A model generated the notes under the pieces. The model worked only from the letters and a program-made list of their open reading frames with translations. It was not told the origin of the DNA and made no database searches. 64,000 nt of DNA from Microcaldota archaeon (GTDB lineage: Archaea; Micrarchaeota; Micrarchaeia; Micrarchaeales; CABMGC01). Every line of letters begins with the position of its first letter. Position 1 is the stretch's first letter. A program made the translations under genes and the position numbers. The DNA is taken from NCBI GenBank assembly GCA_028866785.1, contig JAGWHN010000002.1, forward strand, positions 1 through 64,000, given 5' to 3'. Positions 34,245 through 43,139 of the stretch are shown here, piece after piece.

Positions 34245-34586
34245 ATGATAGGAAAGAATCACATTAGCGGAGAGCCTGTTTCAGTAGCGCAAGCCTACGA
34301 TATACTCGAAGAGAGAAAGAAAGCGGGAGAGCTCGGATATGAGCAGCAGATCTCAGAGGAGCACGCAAAGAAGTTCAAGAGCCTAGATGCAGACAAGGCA
34401 GCAAAGATGCAAAAGGAGCTTTCCGAGATTGATGAGATCTCAAAGAAGGCTATCATAAAGATAATCGACATAATGCCAGCAAATGACGTTCAATTGATCA
34501 ACACTCTCTTGATTGAGAGGAAGACTTTCGAGGAGCCTACGAGGAAAAAGATCCTCGAGATTGTCGCAAAGTACAAGGGGAAATAA
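34245..34586 (+). CDS. rpo4: RNA polymerase subunit Rpo4 (F)
   Basis: Archaeal homologue of eukaryotic Rpb4, which with Rpo7 forms the stalk of RNA polymerase. The 113-residue product has the expected N-terminal segment (GKNHISGEPVSVAQAYDIL) and the C-terminal HRDC-like helical bundle (KAIIKIIDIMPANDVQLINTLL ... EEPTRKKILEIVAKY). ATG 34245 has GGTGT with a 4-nt spacer; a TTTAATAA box lies about 35 bp upstream. It precedes DUF655, a conserved archaeal pairing that supports the assignment; in many archaea eL21 and rsmA share this operon, but here they are elsewhere. Confidence 0.93.
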   Translation: MIGKNHISGEPVSVAQAYDILEERKKAGELGYEQQISEEHAKKFKSLDADKAAKMQKELSEIDEISKKAIIKIIDIMPANDVQLINTLLIERKTFEEPTRKKILEIVAKYKGK

Positions 34587-34617
34587 GGGTTTGCATGCCA
34601 GATAAGGGCTTGGGAAA

Positions 34618-35193
34618 ATGGAAATTGAAAGAAAAGAAGAACTTGAAGAATATGCAGTCGTTCTCGACTACCTACCTACTGGCAAGTCCGGCTCAGCAAA
34701 GGCAGAGCCTGTAACCATACTTCTCGGCGAAAACAAATTCACCCTACTTGAAGCCGTGCCAAAGCCTGGCGCAGTGCTAAAAGTGGGGGACAGGGTCTAC
34801 ATCGGAAAGGGAGAAAGGGACAAAATCGCACTAATTAAGTTAAGATTAAACTACGTCGAGCTTCCGGAAGGATCGAGAAACGAGCTTCCGAAGGCTGTCT
34901 CAATGATAGTGAAGGCAAACGAGCAGAAGTTTGTCGATGTATTCAACAAGGCAGGCCCGATAAACATAAGGGAGCACGCCCTGGAGCTGCTTCCTGGAGT
35001 GGGCAAAAAGCACCTCCTTGGCATAATCAAGGCAAGGGAAGAGAAGCCGTTTGAGTCATTTGCAGACATCTCATCAAGGGTGCCGCTTTTGCAAGATCCG
35101 GTGAAGCTTCTAACAGACAGAATCATTGTCGAGCTGAAGGGAGAGAGCAGGTTCTATTTGCTTACAAGGCCTTACGGTAAGCCTCATTTCTAA
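34618..35193 (+). CDS. DUF655 family nucleic-acid-binding protein
   Basis: 191 residues. The N-terminal half is an OB-like beta domain (EEYAVVLDYLPTGKSG...VGDRVYIGKGERDKI) and the C-terminal half carries a helix-hairpin-helix pattern, LLPGVGKKHLLGIIKAREEKPFESF, as in DUF655 proteins. This family is almost universal in archaea and lies by rpo4, eL21 and rsmA, hinting at a role in RNA or ribosome processes; biochemical function is not established. It ends with the conserved RPYGKPHF. It follows Rpo4 by 31 nt. Confidence 0.9.
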   Translation: MEIERKEELEEYAVVLDYLPTGKSGSAKAEPVTILLGENKFTLLEAVPKPGAVLKVGDRVYIGKGERDKIALIKLRLNYVELPEGSRNELPKAVSMIVKANEQKFVDVFNKAGPINIREHALELLPGVGKKHLLGIIKAREEKPFESFADISSRVPLLQDPVKLLTDRIIVELKGESRFYLLTRPYGKPHF

Positions 35194-35215
35194 ATAAGTA
35201 AAATCAGAAAAAGAT

Positions 35216-35515
35216 TTACTTTGCCGCAACTGGCCTTTCAAGATGCCTTTGAGGAACAATTATCTTTCTCACTGTGGACTTCGAGACCGGAATCCTGACG
35301 ACATACGCGGTTCCCCTCTTCTCGATGATCTTCCCGATCTTTCCCCTGTACCTTGGGTGAGGGATGTCCTTGAAGCTTCCCTTCGGGACTATCGCGACCA
35401 TGTCTCCCACCTTGAAGTCCTTGATTAGGGTTGTGAGTCCAAGCTTGTTTGGCTTGTGGTGGCGCGCGAGGTGCCTTGTCCTTGCCGAAAATAATCCTTT
35501 TGAACGTGGTGCCAT
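35216..35515 (-). CDS. rpl21e: Large ribosomal subunit protein eL21
   Basis: Archaeal/eukaryotic ribosomal protein L21e, 99 residues. It has the basic N terminus (APRSKGLFSARTRHLARH), the SH3-like barrel with FKVGDMVAIVPKGSFKDIPHPRYRGK and the family-typical PHPRY loop, and the C-terminal RKIIVPQRHLERP. ATG 35515 gives the standard MAPRSKG start. It is convergent with DUF655 and divergent from the TBP-like gene, a rearrangement of the usual eL21-rpo4-DUF655 order. Confidence 0.96.
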   Translation of the reverse strand: MAPRSKGLFSARTRHLARHHKPNKLGLTTLIKDFKVGDMVAIVPKGSFKDIPHPRYRGKIGKIIEKRGTAYVVRIPVSKSTVRKIIVPQRHLERPVAAK

Positions 35516-35554
35516 ATGCTCATCCTTGTTAAAACAATAATTTATTCTAGTTCA

Positions 35555-35568
35555 AATATATATAAATA
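35555..35568 (+). promoter_or_regulatory. TATA box of the single-repeat TBP gene
   Basis: AATATATATAAATA (35555-35568) is a strong, extended TATA element centred about 40 bp before the ATG at 35601, placing transcription start near 35587. On the opposite strand the same AT tract may serve eL21. Autoregulation by the encoded TBP is conceivable. Confidence 0.6.
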
Positions 35569-35600
35569 GCTATCATGGTATTCTTATACAAGTGATTTTG

Positions 35601-35942
35601 ATGGCAAAGAGCGGTAAACTTTTACCTAGACCTGTTTTCAGGGTCGAGAACATAGTCGCAAGCGCGGACCTTGGAATTGACCTCGACCTTTATGGAATTG
35701 CAAGAGCATCAACCGACATCGACTACGAGCCGGAGCAGTTCCCAGGCGCAATCTGCAAGATAAAGGAGCCAAAGGCAGCGCTGCTTCTATTCAAGAACGG
35801 AAAGATCATCTGCACAGGAGCAAAGACGGAGAACCAGATCAGGCTCGCGATCGACCAGATAATCAAGATTGTAAAGAGCCACACGATTGTCTACAAGGTG
35901 GAGAAGCCTCCGAAGACAACCGCGCTTCCTTCAAAGAAGTAG
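35601..35942 (+). CDS. tbp: TATA-binding protein with only one TBP repeat
   Basis: 113 residues instead of about 180. A single complete TBP repeat is present: VFRVENIVASADLGIDLDL, then YEPEQFPGAICKIKEP, LLLFKNGKIICTGAK and the closing helix QIRLAIDQIIKIV. Both DNA-intercalating phenylalanines of a TBP half (QFPGA and LLFKNGK) are conserved. No second repeat follows: after a short KVEKPPKTTALPSKK tail the frame stops and DedA begins. Features of both canonical halves are mixed (FPGAI as in repeat 2, CTGAK as in repeat 1). To form a saddle it would have to dimerise. ATG 35601 is chosen over GTG 35592. It is either a minimal TBP or a paralogue of a full TBP elsewhere. Confidence 0.85.
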   Translation: MAKSGKLLPRPVFRVENIVASADLGIDLDLYGIARASTDIDYEPEQFPGAICKIKEPKAALLLFKNGKIICTGAKTENQIRLAIDQIIKIVKSHTIVYKVEKPPKTTALPSKK

Positions 35943-35947
35943 AACAC

Positions 35948-36592
35948 CTATTTTCTGTTTTTCATTTTCGCTACTCCTAGCTTGTATGCCACGTAAATGA
36001 AGACCAGGAAGATTGCAATCGCGCTTATCACCACGCTTATGCTGTTTGACGCAAGCCCCCAGTATCCAAAGAGCATGAGTATGACATCCCAAATCAGCGC
36101 CCCAGCAGTCGAGTAAGCAAAGAAGGTGGCCTTTGGCATTTTTGCAAATCCTGCCGGGAAGCTGATCAGCCCCCTTGCAATAGGTATCATCCTTGCAATG
36201 AAGACTGTGAATGCGCCGTTCCTGTTGAACCAGCTGTCAAACTCCTCGATCTGCTTTTTGCTGATGTGGAATCTCTCGGCGTGCTTGTACACTATCTCCT
36301 TTCCGACAAAGTATGCGATGTAGTAGTCAATTGCCATCCCCACGATGCCCGCAGCAAGCACCACAACAAGCGCATTTAGGAAGATAAAATCCCCCTTCGC
36401 CGAGAAAAACCCAATGAGCGGAAGCACAATCTCGCTAGGAACCGGGAGCGATGCGTATTCCATTGTCATGAGCGCGAAGATCGCATAGTATCCGTAGTGC
36501 ACAAGCAACCCGTTGACCACGGAGTAGGCATTTGTTACTAGCCCGATTAGCACCGTGACGATGCTTAGCGCAAAGAACTGCATGCTATCCAT
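35948..36592 (-). CDS. DedA-family membrane protein
   Basis: 214 residues of the DedA/SNARE-associated family, some of which flip polyprenyl phosphate carriers across the membrane. Family hallmarks: the re-entrant segment MEYASLPVPSEIVLPLIGFF with the conserved E and P-S-E, GIVGMAIDYYIAYFVGKE, and ARMIPIARGLISFPAGFAKM with its two functional arginines. About four to five helices. Recycling of lipid carriers for surface glycosylation would fit the many glycosylation-prone surface proteins here, but this is inference. It is convergent with the TBP gene (5 nt apart). Confidence 0.88.
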   Translation of the reverse strand: MDSMQFFALSIVTVLIGLVTNAYSVVNGLLVHYGYYAIFALMTMEYASLPVPSEIVLPLIGFFSAKGDFIFLNALVVVLAAGIVGMAIDYYIAYFVGKEIVYKHAERFHISKKQIEEFDSWFNRNGAFTVFIARMIPIARGLISFPAGFAKMPKATFFAYSTAGALIWDVILMLFGYWGLASNSISVVISAIAIFLVFIYVAYKLGVAKMKNRK

Positions 36593-36649
36593 TTGACTCT
36601 AAAGCTTTTAACTCGTTTCCTATCAATACTAATTGTAAGAGTGTGGGAC

Positions 36650-37684
36650 ATGCACGTACTGAAGACAATCTCGGCAACAAGCACGCTAAGGCTCAAGCCA
36701 GACTCATTTGACGACCTATACCTGATCGAGAGAATAATCGCTGTCGGTGACAACATCGAGTCCAAGAGCTACCGAAGGTTCCGCGCAAACGAGACTGATG
36801 TGGGTGAGCAAAAGGAAGTCACGATAAAGATTGCTGTTGAAAAGGTGGAGCTTGACAAGGGCGCAAGCATGCTGCGGTTTACAGGCAAGATCCTTTGGGG
36901 CAGGCCAGAGGAGTTCATCAGGCTTCAGAGCTACCACACGATAAACATCGGCATAGGGGACATCCTCGACATACAAAAGGGGGAGTGGAAGGACTACATC
37001 CTCAAGAGGATCAAGCAGGCGGTGCAGGACTCAAAGAAGCCAAGGATAGGCGTAGTCGCAGTCGATGATGAAAAGGCGACGACTGCATATATCCGCGGAT
37101 ACGGCATCGAGATAATAACCGAGCTCTACAGCAAGCTAAGCAAAAGAATGAAGGAGAAGGACTACGGAATCCAGAGGGAAAAATATTTTCTCGAGATAAT
37201 CGACGCGATAAAGAACATGAAGGTGGAAATCGTCGCGGTTGCAGGGCCGGGTTTCACAAGAGAGGACATAAAGAAGTACATAAATGACAAGGGGATAAAG
37301 ATCGAGAAGAGGCTCGTGTATATTCCTGCAAGCGATGCAGAGCGCGGAGGAATCAGGGAGGCAATGCAGAGCGATGCGATCGTCTCGCTTCTCGCTCAGG
37401 AGCAGGTAAAAAAGGAGTTCGAACTGCTAAACAAATTCCTTACAGGCCTAAAGCTCAACGCATCGTACTTCGGGATCGAGCAGGTAAAAGAGTCGCTTGA
37501 GAGTTATGGCGTCTCTGTAGTCCTCGTCAATGACAGCGTACTAAATGACAAGCACGTCCAGGCGGTGCTGGACCTTGCGGATCTCCAAAAAGTGAAACTA
37601 GAAATATTCAACTCTCTTGACGATGCCGGAATGCAGCTTGCGAACTTCAAGAACATTGCAAGCCTCTCAAAAAGACTGGAATAG
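36650..37684 (+). CDS. pelA: mRNA surveillance protein Pelota
   Basis: Archaeal Pelota (Dom34), a release-factor relative that with aABCE1 and aEF1A rescues ribosomes stalled on mRNA. The 344-residue chain has the Sm-like N domain (TLRLKPDSFDDLYLIERIIAVGD, with SYRRFR), central RNase H-like domain (PRIGVVAVDDEKATTAYIRGYG, AVAGPGFTREDIKKYI) and the eL30-like C domain (SYFGIEQVKESLESYGV ... VLVNDSVL). The catalytic GGQ of eRF1 is absent, as expected. ATG 36650 gives the conserved N terminus; the longer frame is an artefact. NFACT, another rescue factor, is encoded further on. Confidence 0.93.
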   Translation: MHVLKTISATSTLRLKPDSFDDLYLIERIIAVGDNIESKSYRRFRANETDVGEQKEVTIKIAVEKVELDKGASMLRFTGKILWGRPEEFIRLQSYHTINIGIGDILDIQKGEWKDYILKRIKQAVQDSKKPRIGVVAVDDEKATTAYIRGYGIEIITELYSKLSKRMKEKDYGIQREKYFLEIIDAIKNMKVEIVAVAGPGFTREDIKKYINDKGIKIEKRLVYIPASDAERGGIREAMQSDAIVSLLAQEQVKKEFELLNKFLTGLKLNASYFGIEQVKESLESYGVSVVLVNDSVLNDKHVQAVLDLADLQKVKLEIFNSLDDAGMQLANFKNIASLSKRLE

Positions 37685-37712
37685 CGCTACTCTACTCTTT
37701 TTAGATGAGCCT

Positions 37713-40700
37713 TTAACTTGTTGCGCAGACCGAGTAACCGTCTTGGAGCGGGTAAGCATTTGTGCTTGTCCAGCTGCCCAACGCTCCATTTCCATAAATT
37801 GGCGCATAGTAGGTTGCGCTTTGATAAGCCCCGTTGTTGCCTCCCATGCAATAAACATCAGAGTTGGCTGCCGTGCACGAAAGCACATAGTTTGTGATTG
37901 GGTACGCGTTTGTTGCTGTCCATGTGCCCACTGCGCCGCTACTAACCGTCGCATAATAAACATTGCTCACGCTTGCGCCATTATTCCCTGCAACGCAATA
38001 GATGTATCCTGCATATGTGGCACATGACTCCCCGGTTATTATCGTAGGGTATGCGGTTGTCGAGGACCACGATCCAAATCCTGTTCCTGTGAGAGGCGCT
38101 GAATACACGTAGCTGATTGTGCTACCCCCTCCATTCGTGCCCCCTACACAATAGATGTAGCCTGCGGATTTTACGCACTGATTTCCACCACTATTGTAGA
38201 ACGTTGCGGACGGGAGTGCAGTTGATGCGCTCCAGCTGCCAATCCCTCCTGAGCTATAGACCAGCACATCGTAGGTGTTGGTCAAATAGCCACCTGCATA
38301 CCCTCCCGCGCAATCAAGATGTCCGTTTGATATTTGGCATCCAAGGCCATACGCAGAAAGCGGATAGCTGTTTGTGCTTGTCCATGCCCCCACACCACCG
38401 GAATTATACACCGGCGCGTAGTAGACCAGGTTGGTCCCGGAAGGGCTTGCTCCCGCAACGCAGTATATGTATCCCCCTGAAATGCTGCATGAGTTCTGCT
38501 CTATCACTGTAGGATAGCTGTTTGTCGAAATCCAAGAGCCTATCGCGCCAGAATATAGTGGAGCGTAATAGACGTTATTGTACAAGCTTGATTGCTGGCC
38601 CCCCACGCAGTAGATGTAGGAGATTGTAGTGGTTGTTGTTGAAGTTGTTGTAGAGGTAGTCACTCCCGGCGTGCCGTTTCCAAGGGCATTGAAACGTATT
38701 ATCACAATTCCAGACCCTCCCGCACCACCATTTCCTGCGCTTCCTCCTCCACCCCCGCCGCTGCCCGTATTTGCAGTAGCCGCTCCACCCGCAACTCCTG
38801 AACCTGTGGCCCCGTTTCCCGCCCCAGAGCCTCCTCCGGATCCACCGCTTGAAAGTCCGCTTCCTCCCCCACCGGCAGCGTAGCTAACCGATGAGCCTGA
38901 GATGCTATAAGAGCTGCCTGCGCCACCAGCGCCGCCCACATTTCCAACTCCGTCCGAACCAACAGCCCCGCTTCCTCCTCCCCCTCCTGCTGATCCAGAG
39001 CCCTGGTTGCCTGCGTTGTTTCCTTGCCCCGCTGTACCGCTGCCTGGAAGCGCGCCCTGTCCCGCATAGGCGCTACCACCGCTGCCTCCATTTCCTGCAT
39101 ATCCCGCTCCTCCGCCTATCGCGGTGAGTGTGGAGAAGAGGCTGTTTGCGCCGAAAAATGCCCCTGTGGAAGACGTGCCTGTCGCCGCCCCCGCTCCGAC
39201 TGTTACAGCATATGCCTGATTTGAAACGGCATATGATGGATTGTAAATAAGACCTCCTGCCCCTCCTCCTCCACCGTTACTGTACCCTCCGCTTCCTCCA
39301 CCTGCTACAACGAGGACTTGGACATTTCCGCTATTTCCTGTGACCGTGAAAACTCCGTTTGATGTGAATGTGTGAATCTCATCGCCTCCAGAGAAGACCA
39401 CATTGCCCCCAGTTGCGGTAAATATTGTTGTAGTTGATGTGGTTGTCGTACTTACTGTGGTTGTCGCCATGTTTGTCGCTGATTCAACGTAGTATCCGCT
39501 AATAGGGTAAGAGTTGCTTGCTGTCCATGTCGTGGTGCCCTGTGACAGTGCGGTTGCATAGTAAACGCCCGCCTGGCTTCCTCCTCCGGGGCAGTATATT
39601 GCGTTGCTAGGCCCATTCACGCATGTGAACTCTTCGAGGCTAGTCGGATAAGTATTTGTAGTTGTCCAGGCCCCCACGGCTCCATTTGAGTACAAGGGCG
39701 CGTAGTACACCGCGTTCGTTAGCGATGTGCTCTGGAGATATCCGGAGATGCAGTAGATATTTTGATTGCTTATCACGCATGGCTGGGTCGCAATTGCAAC
39801 TGGATAGGAGTTCGTTGCCGTCCAAGTCCCAAGCATGCCCGATGCAAGCGGTGCATAATAAACATTGGAGACCATTGTCCCTCCTGCCCCGTTTCCGCTT
39901 GTGCTCCCTCCAACGCAATATATGTCGGCCCCATTAGTCGCACACGAATTAAAGCTCGCACCCGTTGGATAGCTATTCTGCGAGGTCCAACTGCCAATGC
40001 CTCCGGAACTTATTGCGGCAGAATAGGAATTGCTAAGCGCAGCCCCTCCCGTGCTTCCACCAACGCAGTATATGTATCCATTTGCAGGCACGCATGAACC
40101 TGTTTCCATACCTATTGGATAGGCAGTTGTTGAAGACCAGGTGCCGATTCCACCTGTTCCTATGCTTGCATAGTAGCTTGCCGACTGAAGGCCTCCTGAG
40201 TAACCTCCGACGCAGTATATGTATCCATTATAAGAAGTGCACGACTGGCTGCCTATTGAGAGCGGATAACTATTCGTGGCTGTCCATGTAGAGACTCCAA
40301 TCCCGTTCAATATCGAGGCATAATATGTCGCCGAGCTGCTTCCCCCAACTCCGTAAATGTAAGGTATGGAGGTTGTTGTGCTGGTGCTTGTAGTGCTTGT
40401 CGTGGATGTTGATGAAGTTGATGTTGTTGTTGCAATTGAGGTTGAGCTTGTGGATGTCAATGACGTTGAAGAGCTGGAAGTTGAGGAGGTAGATGTTGTA
40501 GAGACTGTGGAAGGTGTACCAGGGAGGCCCGCAAGGTTTACGACCTGCACCCCCGGTCCGCAGTCATGGCCCCATACAACTGAGATGTAGTTTATTCCCG
40601 GATTGAAAACTATCGCGCTTGGCCCATATGTATTCGCACCAAAATTTCCATGCCATCCGCTTCCCCCAAACGCATTGCTCCAGACGAGCGTGTTAGACGC

Positions 40701-41555
40701 ATAGTATATCTCAATTGCATTATTTGCGTATACTGAAACCGACCCTATCCCCGTCTGCGGTGGCGGAAGGTAGATTATGCTGTATGCCATCGATAGAAGG
40801 GAGTTGTAGCTGCCGGAGCAGGCTATATTATTGTTACTTAATGCGGAGGTTGAGAGAGTGAATGGGGAGACGCGCACGCCTATGAAGTTATTTCCCTGAT
40901 ATGCCGAGCTTCCAAAGCCGTAGCTTGACGAGACTGTAGACCATCCGCCGCTCTGTATTCTGGTGAATCCTGGCGGAATTGCAAGCGGGTTTGTGCTAAA
41001 CGCGGGAAGCTGCTGGTTTTGCGGCCCAAGAAGCGTGAGGACGCTGAAAAGCAGCGGCTTTGTGGTAGTCGCAGGCGTCGAAAACGACCCACTGTACTGT
41101 ATGTTTGCTCCTGTTGTGCAGTTGTTTTGCAGGCTTGAGATTCCGGAATTACAGTAGAGTGTGTTTATGGTGTAGAACCCGGTGACGACCGTGCCTGGAG
41201 ATGGCGCTTGCGACATCGCCGCGACGCAGGTGAATGTGCCCCCTGGGTACTCCACATTTGGTATGCAGCCGCTCAGGATGCTATTTGCGTTGTTTATTAG
41301 GACGCTCATGCTCAGCACGTTTATCGGCACCGGCTGCGCATTGCTGAATGAAAATGTTATAAGCGAGTAGTGCTGGCTCACGTTCACGTAGTCCTGTATC
41401 GACTGGCATGAGGGCCCGCTAAGGGAGATGCACTGCCCCGGTATGACCGCTCGCGGGGCTGTTGAGAAGAAAAATAGGAAGCTGATTATTATCCCTATCA
41501 GCAAAAACAGGAAACTGTAGGTCGTTAGGAATTCTATTGATGACTGCAGCTTCAT
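37713..41555 (-). CDS. Giant pilin-like surface protein with two six-blade propellers
   Basis: 1280 residues. The N terminus MKLQSSIEFLTTYSFLFLL resembles archaeal class III (type IV pilin-like) signal sequences (Q-S-x-x-E-F/Y-L before a hydrophobic helix). A beta-rich domain (about 40-350) with cysteines follows, then a Thr/Ser linker. Six Kelch-like blades come next, each built on YIYCVGG ... VYYAPL ... GxWTxTNSYP. A glycine-rich domain (VLVVAGGGSGG, GGGGAGGLIYNPSY) and a second Thr linker lead to six more blades and the end. Most blades carry one Cys in IYC. Such proteins are displayed outside the cell for binding. Processing and partners are unknown; long antisense ORFs here are shadows of the repeats. 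Confidence 0.75.
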   Translation of the reverse strand: MKLQSSIEFLTTYSFLFLLIGIIISFLFFFSTAPRAVIPGQCISLSGPSCQSIQDYVNVSQHYSLITFSFSNAQPVPINVLSMSVLINNANSILSGCIPNVEYPGGTFTCVAAMSQAPSPGTVVTGFYTINTLYCNSGISSLQNNCTTGANIQYSGSFSTPATTTKPLLFSVLTLLGPQNQQLPAFSTNPLAIPPGFTRIQSGGWSTVSSSYGFGSSAYQGNNFIGVRVSPFTLSTSALSNNNIACSGSYNSLLSMAYSIIYLPPPQTGIGSVSVYANNAIEIYYASNTLVWSNAFGGSGWHGNFGANTYGPSAIVFNPGINYISVVWGHDCGPGVQVVNLAGLPGTPSTVSTTSTSSTSSSSTSLTSTSSTSIATTTSTSSTSTTSTTSTSTTTSIPYIYGVGGSSSATYYASILNGIGVSTWTATNSYPLSIGSQSCTSYNGYIYCVGGYSGGLQSASYYASIGTGGIGTWSSTTAYPIGMETGSCVPANGYIYCVGGSTGGAALSNSYSAAISSGGIGSWTSQNSYPTGASFNSCATNGADIYCVGGSTSGNGAGGTMVSNVYYAPLASGMLGTWTATNSYPVAIATQPCVISNQNIYCISGYLQSTSLTNAVYYAPLYSNGAVGAWTTTNTYPTSLEEFTCVNGPSNAIYCPGGGSQAGVYYATALSQGTTTWTASNSYPISGYYVESATNMATTTVSTTTTSTTTIFTATGGNVVFSGGDEIHTFTSNGVFTVTGNSGNVQVLVVAGGGSGGYSNGGGGGAGGLIYNPSYAVSNQAYAVTVGAGAATGTSSTGAFFGANSLFSTLTAIGGGAGYAGNGGSGGSAYAGQGALPGSGTAGQGNNAGNQGSGSAGGGGGSGAVGSDGVGNVGGAGGAGSSYSISGSSVSYAAGGGGSGLSSGGSGGGSGAGNGATGSGVAGGAATANTGSGGGGGGSAGNGGAGGSGIVIIRFNALGNGTPGVTTSTTTSTTTTTISYIYCVGGQQSSLYNNVYYAPLYSGAIGSWISTNSYPTVIEQNSCSISGGYIYCVAGASPSGTNLVYYAPVYNSGGVGAWTSTNSYPLSAYGLGCQISNGHLDCAGGYAGGYLTNTYDVLVYSSGGIGSWSASTALPSATFYNSGGNQCVKSAGYIYCVGGTNGGGSTISYVYSAPLTGTGFGSWSSTTAYPTIITGESCATYAGYIYCVAGNNGASVSNVYYATVSSGAVGTWTATNAYPITNYVLSCTAANSDVYCMGGNNGAYQSATYYAPIYGNGALGSWTSTNAYPLQDGYSVCATS

Positions 41556-41621
41556 TTAATCGGACAATATGGATATTACCTCAATAATTAAATATCTTCT
41601 AACTTGATTCCCATCGTTACC

Positions 41622-42419
41622 ATGAGCGCAGTTAATGAGATTTATGGCAGGCCTATAAAGTCCCTCGGCCAGAACTTCCTAAAAAACAGGGATATTGCGA
41701 TAGCAGAGGCTGCGCATTCCCATGGCAAGATCGTTCTGGAGATAGGTCCGGGGTATGGAATTCTCACGGGGGAGCTATGCAGGCACGCAAAAAAGGTGAT
41801 TGCAATCGAGAAGGATGCAAACCTCTACAAGTTCCTCCAAAGCGAGATAAAGTCAAGGAAGCTAAAGCTGATAAACAAGGATTTCTTCAAGGCAAGCGAT
41901 GAGGAGATAGAAACAGAAAGCATCGACATAATGATCGCAAACATCCCATACAATCTCTCCAGCAAGGTGGTGGAGTGGCTCTTTTCGAACTCTAAGCAGG
42001 CGGTGCTCTGCCTCCAAAAGGAGTTCGTGGAGCACATGCGCGCTAGCTGCGACACCGAAAACTACTCAAGGCTCAGCGTGATGTCGGAGCTCTGCTTCTC
42101 AATGACCAAGATTCTAGATGTGTCGAGGGGAAACTTTTATCCGGTGCCAAAGGTAGACTCCGCGGTCATCTACCTAAAGCCAAGGGACGTGAGGATATCG
42201 GAGCGCGAGAAAATGTTAATTGGCCTGATGATGCAGCACAAGAACAAGACCATCCGAAACGCTCTGATTGATTCGCACAGGTACCTGAAGATGAAAAAGC
42301 CGGAGATCGCAGAGAAGATAAAGGGTCTGGCCCTAATCTCAGAGCGCGCATACAAGCTGCCTCCCAAGAAAATACTGGAAGTCGCAAAAAGCGCAGGCAA
42401 AGTCCTGAAGAAAGATTAG
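41622..42419 (+). CDS. rsmA: Ribosomal RNA small-subunit dimethyladenosine transferase (RsmA/KsgA/Dim1)
   Basis: SAM-dependent enzyme that dimethylates two adjacent adenosines near the 3' end of 16S rRNA. 265 residues from ATG 41622: SLGQNFLKN (substrate-entry motif), VLEIGPGYGILT (motif I), VIAIEKD, and IANIPYNLSSK, where NIPYN is the adenine-N6 catalytic motif IV. NFYPVPKVDSAVI follows, as in all family members. Short for the family but complete. Its stop overlaps the convergent hydrolase by 4 nt. A TATA-like AATTAAATAT about 30 bp upstream suggests a leaderless mRNA. Confidence 0.94.
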   Translation: MSAVNEIYGRPIKSLGQNFLKNRDIAIAEAAHSHGKIVLEIGPGYGILTGELCRHAKKVIAIEKDANLYKFLQSEIKSRKLKLINKDFFKASDEEIETESIDIMIANIPYNLSSKVVEWLFSNSKQAVLCLQKEFVEHMRASCDTENYSRLSVMSELCFSMTKILDVSRGNFYPVPKVDSAVIYLKPRDVRISEREKMLIGLMMQHKNKTIRNALIDSHRYLKMKKPEIAEKIKGLALISERAYKLPPKKILEVAKSAGKVLKKD

Positions 42420-43054
42420 GCCTCTCTTCTTTCCTTTAGTATGATCCCATTTTTCACGTTCTCCAAAAACTTCTTTTCAAGCTCTTTTGCCTTCTCTTCC
42501 CCTAGAAGCGATTTGTAATGCATGGGCGCAAAGCTTTTCGCATCAATCATCCTGCTCGCAAGTATTGCCTCGTCAATGTCCATCGTGTATTTGCCGCCGC
42601 ACGGAAGCAGGGCAAGGTCCGCATGTACCTTTTTCATCTCATCTATCCTGTCCGTATCCCCTGGATGGTAAATCCTCTTTCCATTTGCCTCCACCACAAA
42701 CCCTACCCAGGCGCTCTCCTTTTTATGAAACTCCAACTTTTCCGGATCGGTGTTGTATGCCGCAACCGCCTCGTAACGTATCCCCAAGACCTCCCCCTTG
42801 CTTCCCGGCTTAACGACAATACCCTCACCAAGCCTATCAATAACCTCCTTTGGCCCAACAAACTTGGTGCCCTCCTTTGCTATTTTTGCTATGTCCTCTT
42901 CGCTGAAGTGGTCCCTGTGAGCATGGGTTATGAAAATTATGTCCGCCTTTTCGCTTATGCCCCCAATTCTGTATGGGTCTATGAAGATGTTGAGCCCGTT
43001 TGCATTTATCATAAAAGAGGCGTGTCCCAGCCATGTGAGAAAATCGTATTCCAT
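42416..43054 (-). CDS. Metallo-beta-lactamase-fold hydrolase (UPF0173-like)
   Basis: 212 residues with a compact MBL fold: WLGHASFMI at the start, the metal motif ITHAHRDHFS (HxHxDH), HPGDTDRIDEM (third-ligand region) and FAPMHYKS with the final histidine. It resembles the UPF0173/UlaG-like cytoplasmic metal-dependent hydrolases, a group that includes lactonases and phosphodiesterases. Substrate is not known. ATG 43054. It shares a 4-nt tail overlap with rsmA. Confidence 0.87.
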   Translation of the reverse strand: MEYDFLTWLGHASFMINANGLNIFIDPYRIGGISEKADIIFITHAHRDHFSEEDIAKIAKEGTKFVGPKEVIDRLGEGIVVKPGSKGEVLGIRYEAVAAYNTDPEKLEFHKKESAWVGFVVEANGKRIYHPGDTDRIDEMKKVHADLALLPCGGKYTMDIDEAILASRMIDAKSFAPMHYKSLLGEEKAKELEKKFLENVKNGIILKERREA

Positions 43055-43139
43055 GCACCTTTCTCGCAGCCAAAATCTAAATCAGTTTTGCGAGATAAAT
43101 AAGAATAAATAACATAGCATCGAAAGCTTAGTAGATAGC

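Noticed and set aside
38629..38883. Plus-strand frame encoding a Pro-rich protein
   Set aside because: It is the complement of the glycine-rich domain of the 1280-aa surface protein; poly-Gly codons read backwards give Pro. No start signal or independent codon bias.
40366..40590. Plus-strand frame rich in Val and Asp
   Set aside because: Shadow of the Thr/Ser linker in the propeller protein (ACA/ACT codons reversed).
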